Position numbers and translations under genes: made by a program. 64,000 nucleotides of DNA from positions 6,386,001-6,450,000 of the forward strand of contig JAOVFP010000004.1 of the NCBI GenBank assembly GCA_025738555.1, in the 5' to 3' direction. Every line of letters starts with the position of its first letter. Position 1 is the stretch's first letter. The notes under the pieces are model-generated. The model was not told the origin of the DNA and ran no database searches. It saw nothing but the letters and a program-made list of their open reading frames with translations. Positions 24,851 to 35,665 of the stretch are shown here, in pieces. The DNA comes from Cyathus striatus (lineage: Eukaryota; Basidiomycota; Agaricomycetes; Agaricales; Nidulariaceae).

Positions 24851-25776
24851 CTTGGTCCCTTGGGGTCATTGGTGGTGTATGTGGGTGTTCAAAGTCAATC
24901 AGCCACCAAGTTTATGGTATTTTCAAGAATCAAGCTGCGTTGTAGTATATGCGTATATCGTAGATGGTTGATGTCGCAGATCGCGACTTTCCCGGGTTTG
25001 CTGGTAACCCAACGCCTCCGTCACCAGCCATGATGATGATGCGGATCTTTTTGAGCCTAGAGAGTCGAATATTCAGCTGAGATGTTGCTGCATTGATATT
25101 TAGCTTGATATCTTGAAAATTCTGAGAAAAGGAGCATGAAACGAAAGAGGGCAGTCGGCAGAAGCTAAAGTTCGAAAGAGAAAGAGAACTCAGTCAGACT
25201 GAGAGAACCGAATGCACCGGGTCCGACGGGCCCCGAGGTTCGGATCGGGATCAACACCGCACGTCCTCAGTTCTGAACTTTGAACGATAACCAGAGTGAA
25301 CATTGCCATCAGACGCATCTTCATGCAGATGTCGAAACGTTGAAGAGAGGCCACCAGCTATAGGCCAACCATTTCATTGACTGCTCATCAGTACTGTGCA
25401 GAGGATCCAAACTACACATAGTCTCTTTGTGCATATCACTAAGCTTGGTGCTAACTAGAAATACATACAAACTGTAACCTGTCTGTAACCATTGGAGGAG
25501 TGAAAAAGAAAGCATGTTACTCTCATAATTTAACATGTATCATTCTTGAATTTAGAACATGTATCTTTTTGAGATGTGCGAATAAGACATGTATCACTTT
25601 CAACTTTCTAAACATGTAGCGGAATCATGTCAAAAATAGTCAAACGTTACCCAGTATATGTGCCATACATATGGGATTAATACCCACAATGCACAAAGTC
25701 AATTAAATGTTGAACAATGCAGATGTACTAAGTACTGCAGATATTCCACTTTATTTAGATTAAAATACATGTACAA

Positions 25777-27136
25777 CTATTTAAATAAAAACATGTACCA
25801 ATAAGTATTATTCTTAAAAAAAAAAGGCTTTGGGTGAGGATCCAAACACACGGTATTACGTGCTATACATTCATTATGGACACCGTTATACGGGGGTTCA
25901 AATTCCAGCAACCCTTTTTCATCAATTCGACTAAGGAGACCACGAATTCGTTTTTTACAGCTTTGAAGATGTGGTGGATGGCATAATGGTAGTTCCGTAG
26001 AAAGCCAACGAACAATATGTTCCCACCTATTAAGGAAAACTCTTTGCAGATTAGGAAAGCGTGTCCCCGAGAAAAAGACATCCGGCGCATTCCAATGGGG
26101 CATGTCGGTCACCTCTGTCCATGCCTCGTATCTACGATAATGAACATTTATGGTGATTTCCTTAATCACGTTGTTTTTCGTTGTGATATTATCAAGGAAC
26201 CGTATGATCATATCGAAGTGCTCTAATTCCGTAGGGTCTGAAACGAGACAAACTTTCTCGAGGCGAGGAAATACCGTATGCAATGCATGATTTACCATTG
26301 ATATGTTAGTAATCTTGACTATTAGACACGATTAATTATGATGCTTACGGTGAAATAGAGGGATATCGAGGTACAGCTTGGTCAATGTGTCTTTATGCAT
26401 TGCCGCAATTTTCATCCCTGGTATAAGGTCAAGGATGATCCTTAATTCTTCAAGCATGCAATTTGGAGGCGAGAATCCATTCCGTATTTCAAGTGGCAGA
26501 CACTCCACTGTACCATGTAAAGTTAATGATCGAAGATGGGATGTTCGCGGTTTGGTAGCCAGGTGATCCAGTAAAAGGGACTCTTTCACACCTGTATCGA
26601 AGTTTACCCTTTGAAAGCATACAGTGGGAATATGTGCAAATCCCTTTAAGTACGTCGATGGTAAATGCTTAAAGTCATCAAGGCTCAGATACACAAGATT
26701 AGGCGGCAACAGTATAGTTATCAATGCCTCTCTAATTTCTTTTGAAACCTTGTTCCAATGGAGCGTTTTGGTGAGTCCTAATAGCATTTTTTCAACATTC
26801 TGAAGGAATGCAAGAACGCTGAGAAGATTGACAGTGCGATCGTGTGGATTATCGTCAGATATGCATGATATATGCAAACTGCGAACATAAAATGCGAGGT
26901 GTGGTGATGGTATTAATATGTTGTAAAGGTTTGTGGTTTGGTCGTATGTCTTAAAGTTCCACTGTGTAAAAGAGATTTAGTTGGGACCGTTTCAAAAAAT
27001 CTTTGCAAGTTAAAGCACAGGCTTTCAGATCACTAGTGTCAGGGAGATAGATATAGTTGTGCACACTCTCTGCTGCTACTTGATCGATAATTCGCTCGAA
27101 GATTTCAATTGGGAATACTGTGGTGGATGATTCCAT
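25777..27136 (-). CDS. F-box protein with apparent frameshift
   Basis: The ATG at 27136 starts MESSTTVFPIEIFERIIDQV, followed by DLKACALTCKDFLKRSQLNL, a clear N-terminal F-box, which in other proteins binds Skp1 in SCF ubiquitin ligases. Right after the F-box (LFYTVEL) the frame stops at about 26951-26955 in cttt-aag; reading on with one T fewer gives KTYDQTTNLYNIL and a long open region to 26349 (PSPHLAFYVRSLHI and leucine-rich stretches). This may be a real frameshift or a sequence error. A short intron near 26319-26348 leads to the last exon (VFPRLEKVCLVSD and onward), ending at 25777. The middle resembles the degenerate leucine-rich region usual in fungal F-box proteins. Any substrate is unknown. 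Confidence 0.7.
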
Positions 27137-27527
27137 CGTTAGATAGAGCTACGAAGTGATCAGATTACGACGATAAAGTGATAACTATTGTACAGGTTGT
27201 TGGGCTTACCTAGCTCAGGATGTTCGTTTACAGCAACGAAAGGTTGCCGTATCACTCGAAGATATATAGATACATCTGTGATTCATGTTGACTATAGTAA
27301 TTGAATTAAATGATCAATCTTATAGCTTCGACCATTCAAATGTTCACACTGTGGGATTGGTTTTTGTTTGGTCTCTGTTGCAATGAGGAAGCCACACTAA
27401 CCAAACGGGGATGTATTATTAAGAAGTAGAGAAGTTTGTTGGCTCGGCAAACCCCGAGGCCCATTAATCCTGCTTATAAGAACGGAGGTGCCACGCTGTG
27501 TAATGGCGATCCGCAAGATCATCGATC

Positions 27528-28769
27528 ATGGCTAGCATCGTTACACCAATCACTAAATTACTCAGTATGCTACTTTGCCAACACAACAGAGGACACTTGA
27601 CTCATGATCATGAACTTCAGATTGTGATATTCCTGTTATATCCGCCTCTATGGGTGGGATAGCCATGTCAGAGCTTGCAAGCGCTGTAACTGCATCTGGG
27701 GGATTTGGATTCATCGGTACTGGCAAGTCGTTTGACGTCATACGCACATTTATTTTTATCAATTTAGTGACCACTATCCTTAGTATCCGCACCATCGAAA
27801 GACACTAAACTAGAAATTGCTAAGGCACGCGATAGTCTAGGCATCAAACCAGGTTATCCCATTCCAATCGGAGTGGGATTCATAGGCTGGGTTCTGGACA
27901 AAACAGAAATCACCGACGATCCACGCATACCTGCTGTGTTAGAAGAGAAGCCTGTTGCAGTCTGGTTTTCATTTGGCGTCAATCTGCGCAAATATATTGA
28001 TTTTGTCCGTGCGTATGATGCCAAACGTGATCACAAAACAATTATTTTTGTAATCGTTAATTCCGTGGAGGAGGCACTGAGAGCGGCGAACGAGTGGAAA
28101 GTAGACGTTCTTGTTGTACAAGGTGTGCTCATACATTAATTATCTTCCCTACAACTCAAACTTCGTCTGTAGGAATTGAGGCAGGGGGGCATGGCGGTTC
28201 AGACGCACCCCCGTTGTTAACACTTCTTCAAGCCGTTCTCGACGCTTTGCCAAATGGACCACCTATTGTCGCAGCTGGAGGCATCTCATCTGGAGAACAG
28301 GTGGCAGCATTGTTGACTTTGGGTGCTGCTGGTGCGGTTCTAGGAACGCGATTCCTCTTCACACCCGAAAGTAAATATAGCGACATCAAGAAACAGGTAT
28401 TACTTAATGCAGGCCATCATGATACCACAAGGTCCATGGCGTTCGACGAAGTAGGAAGGACTATGGGATGGCCACCCAAGTGCGATGGAAGGGCCGTTTC
28501 AAACAATATCATTGCGGATGCTAATGCTAACTTGGACCTGGAAACGCGGATGAAAAAGTTCGATGAAAGCACTGCATCTGGAGATACTTCTCGACTGGTG
28601 GTGTGGGCTGGGACTGGTGTAGGACTCACCAACAAGCTGACACCTGCAGCGGTGAGTCGATTGTTGGAAATCATTGCATAATCTGATCTTCCTACTATTA
28701 CAGGACGTCGTCAATGAGTTGCGACAAGGAATAATACGCTCTCTTCGAAGACTGTCTACATTGGTATAG
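27528..28769 (+). CDS. Nitronate monooxygenase (2-nitropropane dioxygenase)
   Basis: Five exons join in phase: 27528-27564, 27621-27722, 27784-28122, 28173-28651 and 28704-28769. The protein begins MASIVTPITKLLNCDIPVIS with the FMN-site motif ASMGG, then SGGFGFIGT. Later motifs are GVGFIGWVLDK, VLVVQGIEAGGHGG (with the histidine expected at the flavin site), VAAGGISSGEQVAALLTLGA and AGAVLGTRFLFTPES. Family enzymes are FMN-dependent and oxidise nitronates or nitroalkanes to carbonyl compounds. The second intron has a GC donor (gcaagt) instead of GT. An open frame runs past 28651 to 28681, but the gtgagt donor and the tail AADVVNELRQGIIRSLR match the family end better. About 340 residues, normal for the fungal type. 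Confidence 0.92.
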
Positions 28770-29306
28770 TATTAGTGATCAGTGTGGGAACAGAATGGTA
28801 TAGATATACCAACTTCACACAGTTATTGCCTTTTTGCAACAATTAAGCGGTGCGGTATCAACATTTGTTGTCAATTATATTGAGCGTCTATGTACATCAA
28901 GGTTTATCGATATCCACCTGAGGATATTTCAACTGGATGGCACGGTCGGTGGCTACGTAGTAAATGAATAACGAAAGCTCTTCAAACAATTCATTTTTGT
29001 TTTACAACACTATACTCGAAGATCACTCCATCCGTACCCATACCAGTGGCAGCATAACACTTTAATTCCATTGTTAAGAACTTTTGGGACCAGTACGATT
29101 GTATTGTATAGGCCATGGACGTAAAAACAATCTGAAGATCTGTCATTGAAACAAAACAACATCAGCACCGCTATAAGTATTTGTAATTGATATATCATAG
29201 GCAGGCTGTGAGACAGCCCGCTTATTAGAAGCTCCCCTCTAGGCTACCATACAACGTCTTCAGTTAGTATCCCAGATACTCAAAATCCAAACATAACGCA
29301 ATAAGT
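28770..29306. other. Intergenic, no feature seen
   Basis: AT-rich spacer between two plus-strand genes; it must contain the promoter of the VWA-domain gene, but I see no clear element. Confidence 0.4.
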
Positions 29307-30214
29307 ATGGGAGTTCACGAATCCACCATGAAGCTTCCTCGAAATCCATTAGAAGTACTGAAATATTTCGATACCGTGATTTTGGTGGACGACTCAGCTT
29401 CTATGAAGGGGCATCGCTGGAAGCAGGTGAGAGTTTCATCCCTGATATTATAACTCTACAATGCTCAATGATTTTCAAATAGACTGGGGAAGTTTTATCC
29501 GAACTTGCACTCACAGCGGCCCGGTATGACTCGGATGGAATCGATATTTACTTTCCCAATTCGAAGATATGCGGACAGAGATACAGTGTACTTATCTATT
29601 TCATTCCTTTATCAATGCTTATATTACTCTTCCGATACAGAATCACGTTCAAGTAGAAGAGCTATTCGGCAAAGCAGGCAGCTCCAAACCAAGCGAAGTC
29701 CCACATCTCCTCGAAAATCTACTCTCTACCTATCTGAAACGTTGGGATCATCATAGCAATGCTATCAAACCTATAAATTTTGTTATCCTTACAGATGGTG
29801 AATTCGGTGAGAGACTGATTGTCCGGTAACGAATCGAGCACAGCGTATTGAAGTGTGAACGTATAGAGAACAATGCCCTAGAAATTCTAGAGTCGATTGT
29901 CCAAAGTACAGCGACCAAACTCGATGAGCTAAATGCACCTCCCTATCAAGTGGGTATTCAGTTTGTCCAGATTGGCACACATGCTAGCGCAGGTATAAAT
30001 TTGAAAAAGTTGGATGGCGATTTGAAAGAGAAATATGAAATTCGAGTATGTATCTCTTCTATTTGATTTTGAAGAGGCGCTAACGATATACTAGGATATT
30101 GTGGATACGACACATGTAGCAACAGGGAAAGACCTCGAGCTGAGTAAAATCTTAGTAGGTGCTGTACATCGTGGAGTCGACAATAAAGGAATTAAAAGAA
30201 GGTTTAATATCTAA
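29307..30214 (+). CDS. VWA-domain protein
   Basis: Exons 29307-29426, 29483-29587, 29641-29806, 29867-30045 and 30095-30214 join in exact phase to give 229 residues. The start MGVHESTMKLPRNPLEVL leads directly into a von Willebrand factor A fold: the first strand FDTVILVDDSASM carries the MIDAS motif D-x-S-x-S. Further family features are ALTAARYDSDGIDIYF, the ILTDGEF strand with the MIDAS aspartate, and YQVGIQFVQIG. It ends DIVDTTHVATGK and a short basic tail. Small cytosolic VWA proteins of this kind are multiplied in Agaricomycetes; metal-dependent protein binding is the expected role. No signal peptide or other domain is present. Confidence 0.9.
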
Positions 30215-30719
30215 AATATCATTCAAGCGCTGTGCATTAACCAACCAGTAACTACCTTAATCCGATAAATACATATATTATGAATGTATCACTGTCATCA
30301 GTTGAAGGCTCCTCGTTTCCTTGAAACTAGTGTAGTTAAATTTTATTAAAATTTAACTACTGCTAAAAGGCATCGTCACGTGAATAAGTAAAAACTAAGT
30401 ATGTGCTTGTTGTTTCGTGTGGCGCAGCGTGTACAACAAGCCAGGTCATAACGGTGAATCTGTAGTTGTTCTTTCCGGTGTCAGCCATGAGACGAAAGGA
30501 AGATAGACTGTGGAGGTAAACGGAGTAGAGGAAACGAAAACGACAAAACTGCTTCAGCGCCACAGCGCTGACAGGGACGATGGGGACAGACCAAGAGTCC
30601 AAGGCGGAGTTGATAAGACTGACATGTTACCAAAAAACCGTTAGTAAACAGCCACAACCAGATGCCGCACCACTTAGAACCTCCGAAGAGAGGAAGAGGC
30701 GGAGAGGCACAGATCGAAA

Positions 30720-30764
30720 ATGAGACAGCGAGAGAAAGAGAGAGAAAGAGAGAGAAAGAGAGAG
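30720..30764 (+). repeat. GA-rich microsatellite
   Basis: A run of gaga/gaaa units (about 45 bp) just upstream of the mariner-like element. Simple sequence; the reading frames across it are composition artefacts. Confidence 0.8.
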
Positions 30765-30904
30765 GCAGGGCCGCCAAAAGTTCAAAGCGGCGACGAAATC
30801 CAATCCCCACTTCCTCCTCGACCTAACAACCTCCATTATGAGAAAGATAAAAACACAGTAGTAAGAACGTACCGAGTTGTAGAACAGGCGTTTCGCCTGC
30901 ACTA

Positions 30905-32045
30905 CAGTCCGTGACAAGCAAAACCCGCTAATTTTTTGAGCGAACTTAAGTGAGTTTTTTAGCAATGACAAATAAGTTTTAAACTCCGAAAACCGTCGGA
31001 ATAGCATAGTTAGGATGTACTAATTAAGATTCCACGAGCCGATTTTTTGATTTCCGATTTTTTGATTTTTTGACCCAAAAAATTGGCACTCGGCTATAAA
31101 AAATAGTAAAAATCACGAAAAATGTATTTTTAGCATCCTTTCATCGATTGCGGTATGATCCCGCAAAAATATCAGCCCCTGAATCGCTTTGATGGGTGCC
31201 AAAAATACATCTTTCCAACCACCATGCCTGGAGGTCAACCCAAGAAAAAGAGCCAAAATACAAGTGGACTTCACAATAATCAATCAAGAACTAATCTTCA
31301 AAGGTCCTCCCCACCACCTGTCACTAATACATCCTCCCCAGAGCCCAATACAAGTCCTGAAAATGTGATCAGTGATGTGATCAGTGGGGAATCTATAAGT
31401 GTGTCTAAACCACAGCTAATCAGTGAGGATGGTGAATTTCTTCAAGACCCTTACTGCTCAGGTGAGGATCTGGAGGACATTGCTTTGGAGGAGGATGACT
31501 TTGAGCTTGACTGGAATCATGTAGCAGATGAAGAGTTTGGAAAGAAGCTTGCAGATATAGCTTTAGATAATGATCCCAATAACAGTGACTGGATTCCTCC
31601 AAAGCTCAAGAGAGCAAAGCTTGAAAAAAAAGGTAATTACACTTCATTTCAAGATGCAAAAAATGCAGTTATGAAATACTTAGATGCTTGTCCTCTGGAT
31701 GTTATTTGCCATTTTATTAACCAAACATGGTGATTCATGAGTGCTTATAGGCGTGGTTTAACAGGTGAAGCAGCAGAATGGGCTGTGAGGAAGCAGCACC
31801 AACACCATGAAGCCTCCAATCGGGCAATGATGGCACTTGAAGCTATTTTGTCCTAAAATAGGTCATGTAACATGTTGATTTTTTTGCCAAAAAATTTGGC
31901 AAACCTATTTTATCGTGGGAATTTCTTAAAAACATCATTTTTGTATGTATTTTGACTTTCTGAATCTGAATCTGTAATTAGTTTGTCCTAAAAAACTCGT
32001 TTTTGTACTGTAATAAAATTGGTGGACTTTGCTTGTCACGGACTG
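30905..32045 (+). mobile_element. Internally deleted Tc1/mariner-like element
   Basis: The ends are inverted: CAGTCCGTGACAAGCAAA at the left and its complement at the right (ending ggactg), with a further conserved patch gagttttttag about 50 bp inside each end. A TA dinucleotide flanks both ends (30903-30904 and 32046-32047), the duplication made by Tc1/mariner transposases. Only one coding remnant is left inside (31155-31856). No DDE catalytic domain is present, so the copy cannot move by itself. Confidence 0.85.
31155..31856 (+). pseudogene. N-terminal transposon-protein remnant with in-frame TGA
   Basis: The frame may start at 31155 or at the inner ATG (MPGGQPKKKSQ) at 31224. It encodes a Ser/Pro/Asn-rich and then acidic N-terminus, followed by FQDAKNAVMKYLDACPLDVI and CHFINQTW. 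A TGA at 31731-31733 interrupts it, after which the same frame continues FMSAYRRGLTGEAAEWAVRK to TAA at 31854-31856. In related Agaricomycete elements an arginine normally stands between W and FMSAY, so a CGA to TGA change is likely. Those relatives carry a DDE transposase downstream, which is missing here. Confidence 0.75.
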
Positions 32046-32099
32046 TACAAAAATCAAGATATTACAATTTCCATTACGTAATCAAGTGATGCGCGCGTC

Positions 32100-32132
32100 A
32101 ACGCGTTCTCTCTCTCGCTCTCTCTCTCGCCG
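32100..32132 (+). repeat. TC-rich microsatellite
   Basis: Short tctctctcgc repeats just right of the mariner-like element. Simple sequence. Confidence 0.7.
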
Positions 32133-34390
32133 ATTCCCTCCAATGCCGACACTTCCACATCGCCCCGCAACGCCGCAATTACTCAAGATCATCGGTACTG
32201 CGCACTACCAAGCTCCACTGGATACTGGAATTAGCGTTACCAAAGGCCGTGTCTCTGCCCTGGGTCCCTCTCCTCAAGTTCTATTTTACAATTTTTCTTC
32301 AATAATCTACGATCCTACACATTTAATTTCCGTTTTATTTCAACCATTCCTCATTAAGTACGCTCATTATTTTAATTTTCTATAAAATCCCTGTACCTAA
32401 ACATTTGCAATCCAGTGAACATTTCCCCCCCTTTCTCGACACCTTAGAACACCCAGGTTAAACGGATGTTTAACCGACTCGCTTACTAATTTTTTTGTTT
32501 AGGCATCAGCGCACCTTTCACCTCTACAGAGTAAACACCAACGACTAATAAACATACGAAGTTTGTTTTAACGAATCGACAGCTGATTTTCCGTTATGAA
32601 AAGAAAGTTGCCACGGCGAATAACGAAAAGTGCAACCAATTTTAACCGATGAGACAACCTTGCAAGCAAGGTATCGTCGAAATAACCGTCTGTGACTGCA
32701 GGATTAGCAATGCTACAGTGCTGTTTCGGAATTATTGGCTGCTTTAATCAATCTTTGAGTTTCTCCATTCTCTGCTACATTCACGTTGCATTCGCGAAAT
32801 GCCACACAATTTAGAGATGTAGTACGTACTGGGTACTAATCCTGTAAAACTTCAATCCAAGCTAAACTTAACCCAATTGAATTCCAACTGATTCTTCTAA
32901 TGTCTACTATTTTTCTCATTGTAGATATCTCTGACATAATATCTATGTTTTCCAAACACCACTATCGTAACGTTTAGAACTTACCCATGTACTGCGCATT
33001 CCTAAACACACACACCTGATATCAATCCCATAAAACCCAACTCTAGTGGCTCTAAACCCGGGAGGCTTCCCACTAAAGCCTTCTAATCTCTACAATCTTC
33101 ACCGGACTACCCTTTGATAGGAGTCCAGAGAGCGCTCTGGTGTGGGAAAATTAAGCAGCGGCTATCTATTTCTGATCTTCGCCATTTTACATTCTCCTTT
33201 CGTATTTCATCTCTCGTTTAAGACGTTTAGATACCTGGGGTGTGTTTCTACTGTGGGGTAAGTATGATATCCACTGATGTACGTACCTACATAACAGGAG
33301 GGTAACATTACATCACTGAAGGGCTACGCATAGATGATGGATCGACCCGTCACTTTAACTTTCACGAATATGCAAATATATCCTCCTAACATGTGCCAAG
33401 TCTTTCCCTCATGTATGATATCCGGTCACACACGCATTCCAAGTAGGATAATTTACAGGGCGTTTAACAAGTAGACAAGCAGGTTACCAACCTTTCTGAT
33501 TTCCGATTTCGAATGGTTATCTAACATTATGTCGACACTAAGCAACCCTGATTTGTAAGCATACACCGATTCAAAACGGGAAATCTAAGGGAACCGTCAG
33601 GCAATTGCTTGTTTCGAGCATGAGCTCGTCATAATAATAGAATAAATCAATAAGGCCGACTAGCGGCAAGGCCCGCTACCTGGGATCAGATATTCTCTCT
33701 AATAGATATAATACTTACATGTACTTAGCTGTGCTGAAAGTGCATAAGCAGATATATTAATGAAAGCTGACTGAAAGGAACATCTTGTTTAAACTAATTT
33801 CCATGAAAATGGTCACATAAAGTTATTATTAATGATTCCAGTCAAATTCTAGTCATCCTTAGAATGGTACCCGCAAGTGCTTAAAGTTATAGATAACTTC
33901 ACTATCATTACCGCCCAAGCCTAGCAACAAAATAGCTTTAATTTTATTCCATGAAATCAGTATAAAATTGGCAAGAGAACATGTGGGATGGCAGAGTTCA
34001 CACAGAATTACTGATGTAAAATATCCAATATCACAGCATAGCGTGAAATTCACAATGCAAAAGGATAACTCGTCGAAACAAGATCATATGCACATGCATC
34101 ACAACACAATTCATGAGGGCAACTATTGTACATAAGTTACTTACAGTGGACTGGAACCAGTATCCATAGAGTAGCTTTATCACCAGTAAAGTAAAAATTT
34201 ATATTCGAAATATGAAACTTGAAAGTGATAATGCAACATAAAAAATGCAAAGGAATTCTTATCTTTGACAATGCGCACGGTGGGAGAGGCTCTGAACATT
34301 TGGGATATGGGAATGACCGATATTTCAAACTCGTTTAAACTCCGGTTGATGGGAGGTGTTCGCTCTGCAAAATTTGATTTTTCATCACCC
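32133..34390. other. No supported gene
   Basis: Over 2 kb with only short frames and no recognisable domain on either strand. Confidence 0.45.
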
Positions 34391-34449
34391 TACATAACCC
34401 TACTACCTTAAAAGGTAGCGGGAATCAGTCAGCGTTACACTTTGAGCAC

Positions 34450-34457
34450 TATATAAG
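34450..34457 (+). promoter_or_regulatory. TATA-like box (tatataag)
   Basis: Located about 90 bp upstream of the ATG of the EthD-domain gene at 34541, a plausible core-promoter position. Confidence 0.4.
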
Positions 34458-34540
34458 AGCTAACTAAAATCCCTCCAGTCCTCTGGTCTTTAGTAGCCTC
34501 TCAAACATAAACCGCTCAGCGCCTTTCTCAAAGTATTAAC

Positions 34541-35079
34541 ATGCCCGTTCGAGTTCTTGGCTTATTCAGGCGCCGCCCCGATATCACTCATGAGCAATTT
34601 ATCGAGTACTGGTATGCTTTATCGTATCCACTAATCATAAATGTCTACTAATCTACACGGAATAGGTTGAAACACCCTGAAATTATCAACTCGCTGCCAG
34701 TTGTACAGCGTAACATAATCCGTTACACACAGGTAAGGAGTTACCTTACTGTTTCACCATAAATTACATCAATTATTAACATCGGAGTAGTTCCATGTCT
34801 TGCCACAGGAAACGAAAGAGATGACGCCCCCTGGACATCCGATCGCTCCATACGACGGTATGTCGGAGATGATAGCGGACAGTTTGGAGGATTTTAAGGA
34901 GATGATTACGAGTGAGGGGTATTTGAAGGTTAGTGATCTATCTGTTTTGTTTGTTGGACTGGAAGTTGAATTGTTGGATTTAGATTGCTTCCCCAGATGA
35001 GGATAGGTTCCTTGATAAGACGTCGATGACTGTTCTTGTAGTTGAGGCTCATGTAATGCATGAGCGCGCTAGTACGTAG
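34541..35079 (+). CDS. EthD-domain protein
   Basis: Exons 34541-34611, 34666-34732, 34791-34932 and 34997-35079 join in phase to about 120 residues. The start MPVRVLGLFRRRPDITHEQF with IEYW is the first strand and helix of the dimeric alpha/beta-barrel EthD fold. LKHPEIINSLPVVQ, RYTQFH, APYDGMSEMIADSLEDFKEM and a final NEDRFLDKTSMTVLVVEAHV complete it. Fungal EthD proteins include enzymes of polyketide and anthraquinone routes and many of unknown role; no pathway partner is visible here. For the third exon I chose the acceptor at 34790 because it keeps the family FH motif, and the last donor is placed by phase. Confidence 0.85.
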
Positions 35080-35665
35080 TTAGCCTGTAGTTTGGATATA
35101 TGTGTATTCGGTACAATTCTGCGAGAAAGGTAATATGCGATTGGAAATTGACTGGGATATACCTTGCTGTCCTCGTGCGTATGACCCGTCTGAAGATTTA
35201 TTCACGTGAAGTGTAAATGTAATGTCGGGTGAGTGGCTGATATCAGTTTTCGTCTCTTGTCCAAATTGACCCTGTTTACACAAATCGATCTCGATTCTCA
35301 GCTTTACTCCGAATTTGCTCTAAAGTGGCAAACCAACCTACCAATTCACATCCCGTAGTATGATTTCGTCGGAGCTGAACTGTCGCGTCATGTGAGCCAC
35401 TGATTGTGGAGATGAACAAATGTTCCTAGACTCAGTGAAGTCGACGTAGGGGAAGACCTGGAACTAAATATAATCCCAGTCAGCGCATACCATCCAGTCA
35501 CCAAAAGCATGACAACTATCCAGTAATCGTAAACCAACAAACCTCACTCGAACAACACACTCCTCGTTACGATAATATTGAAGTGTACATGGTACACTAT
35601 TCGCAATACAAGTAAAGAAAACATACAACAACTAGCGATGAAGCGATGGAATTCAATCACCGGAC

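Noticed and set aside
24964..25075. Minus-strand GDGGVG stretch considered as a Ras-type GTPase P-loop
   Set aside because: The spacing to the following GKS does not fit G-x4-GK-S/T and no other GTPase motif follows.
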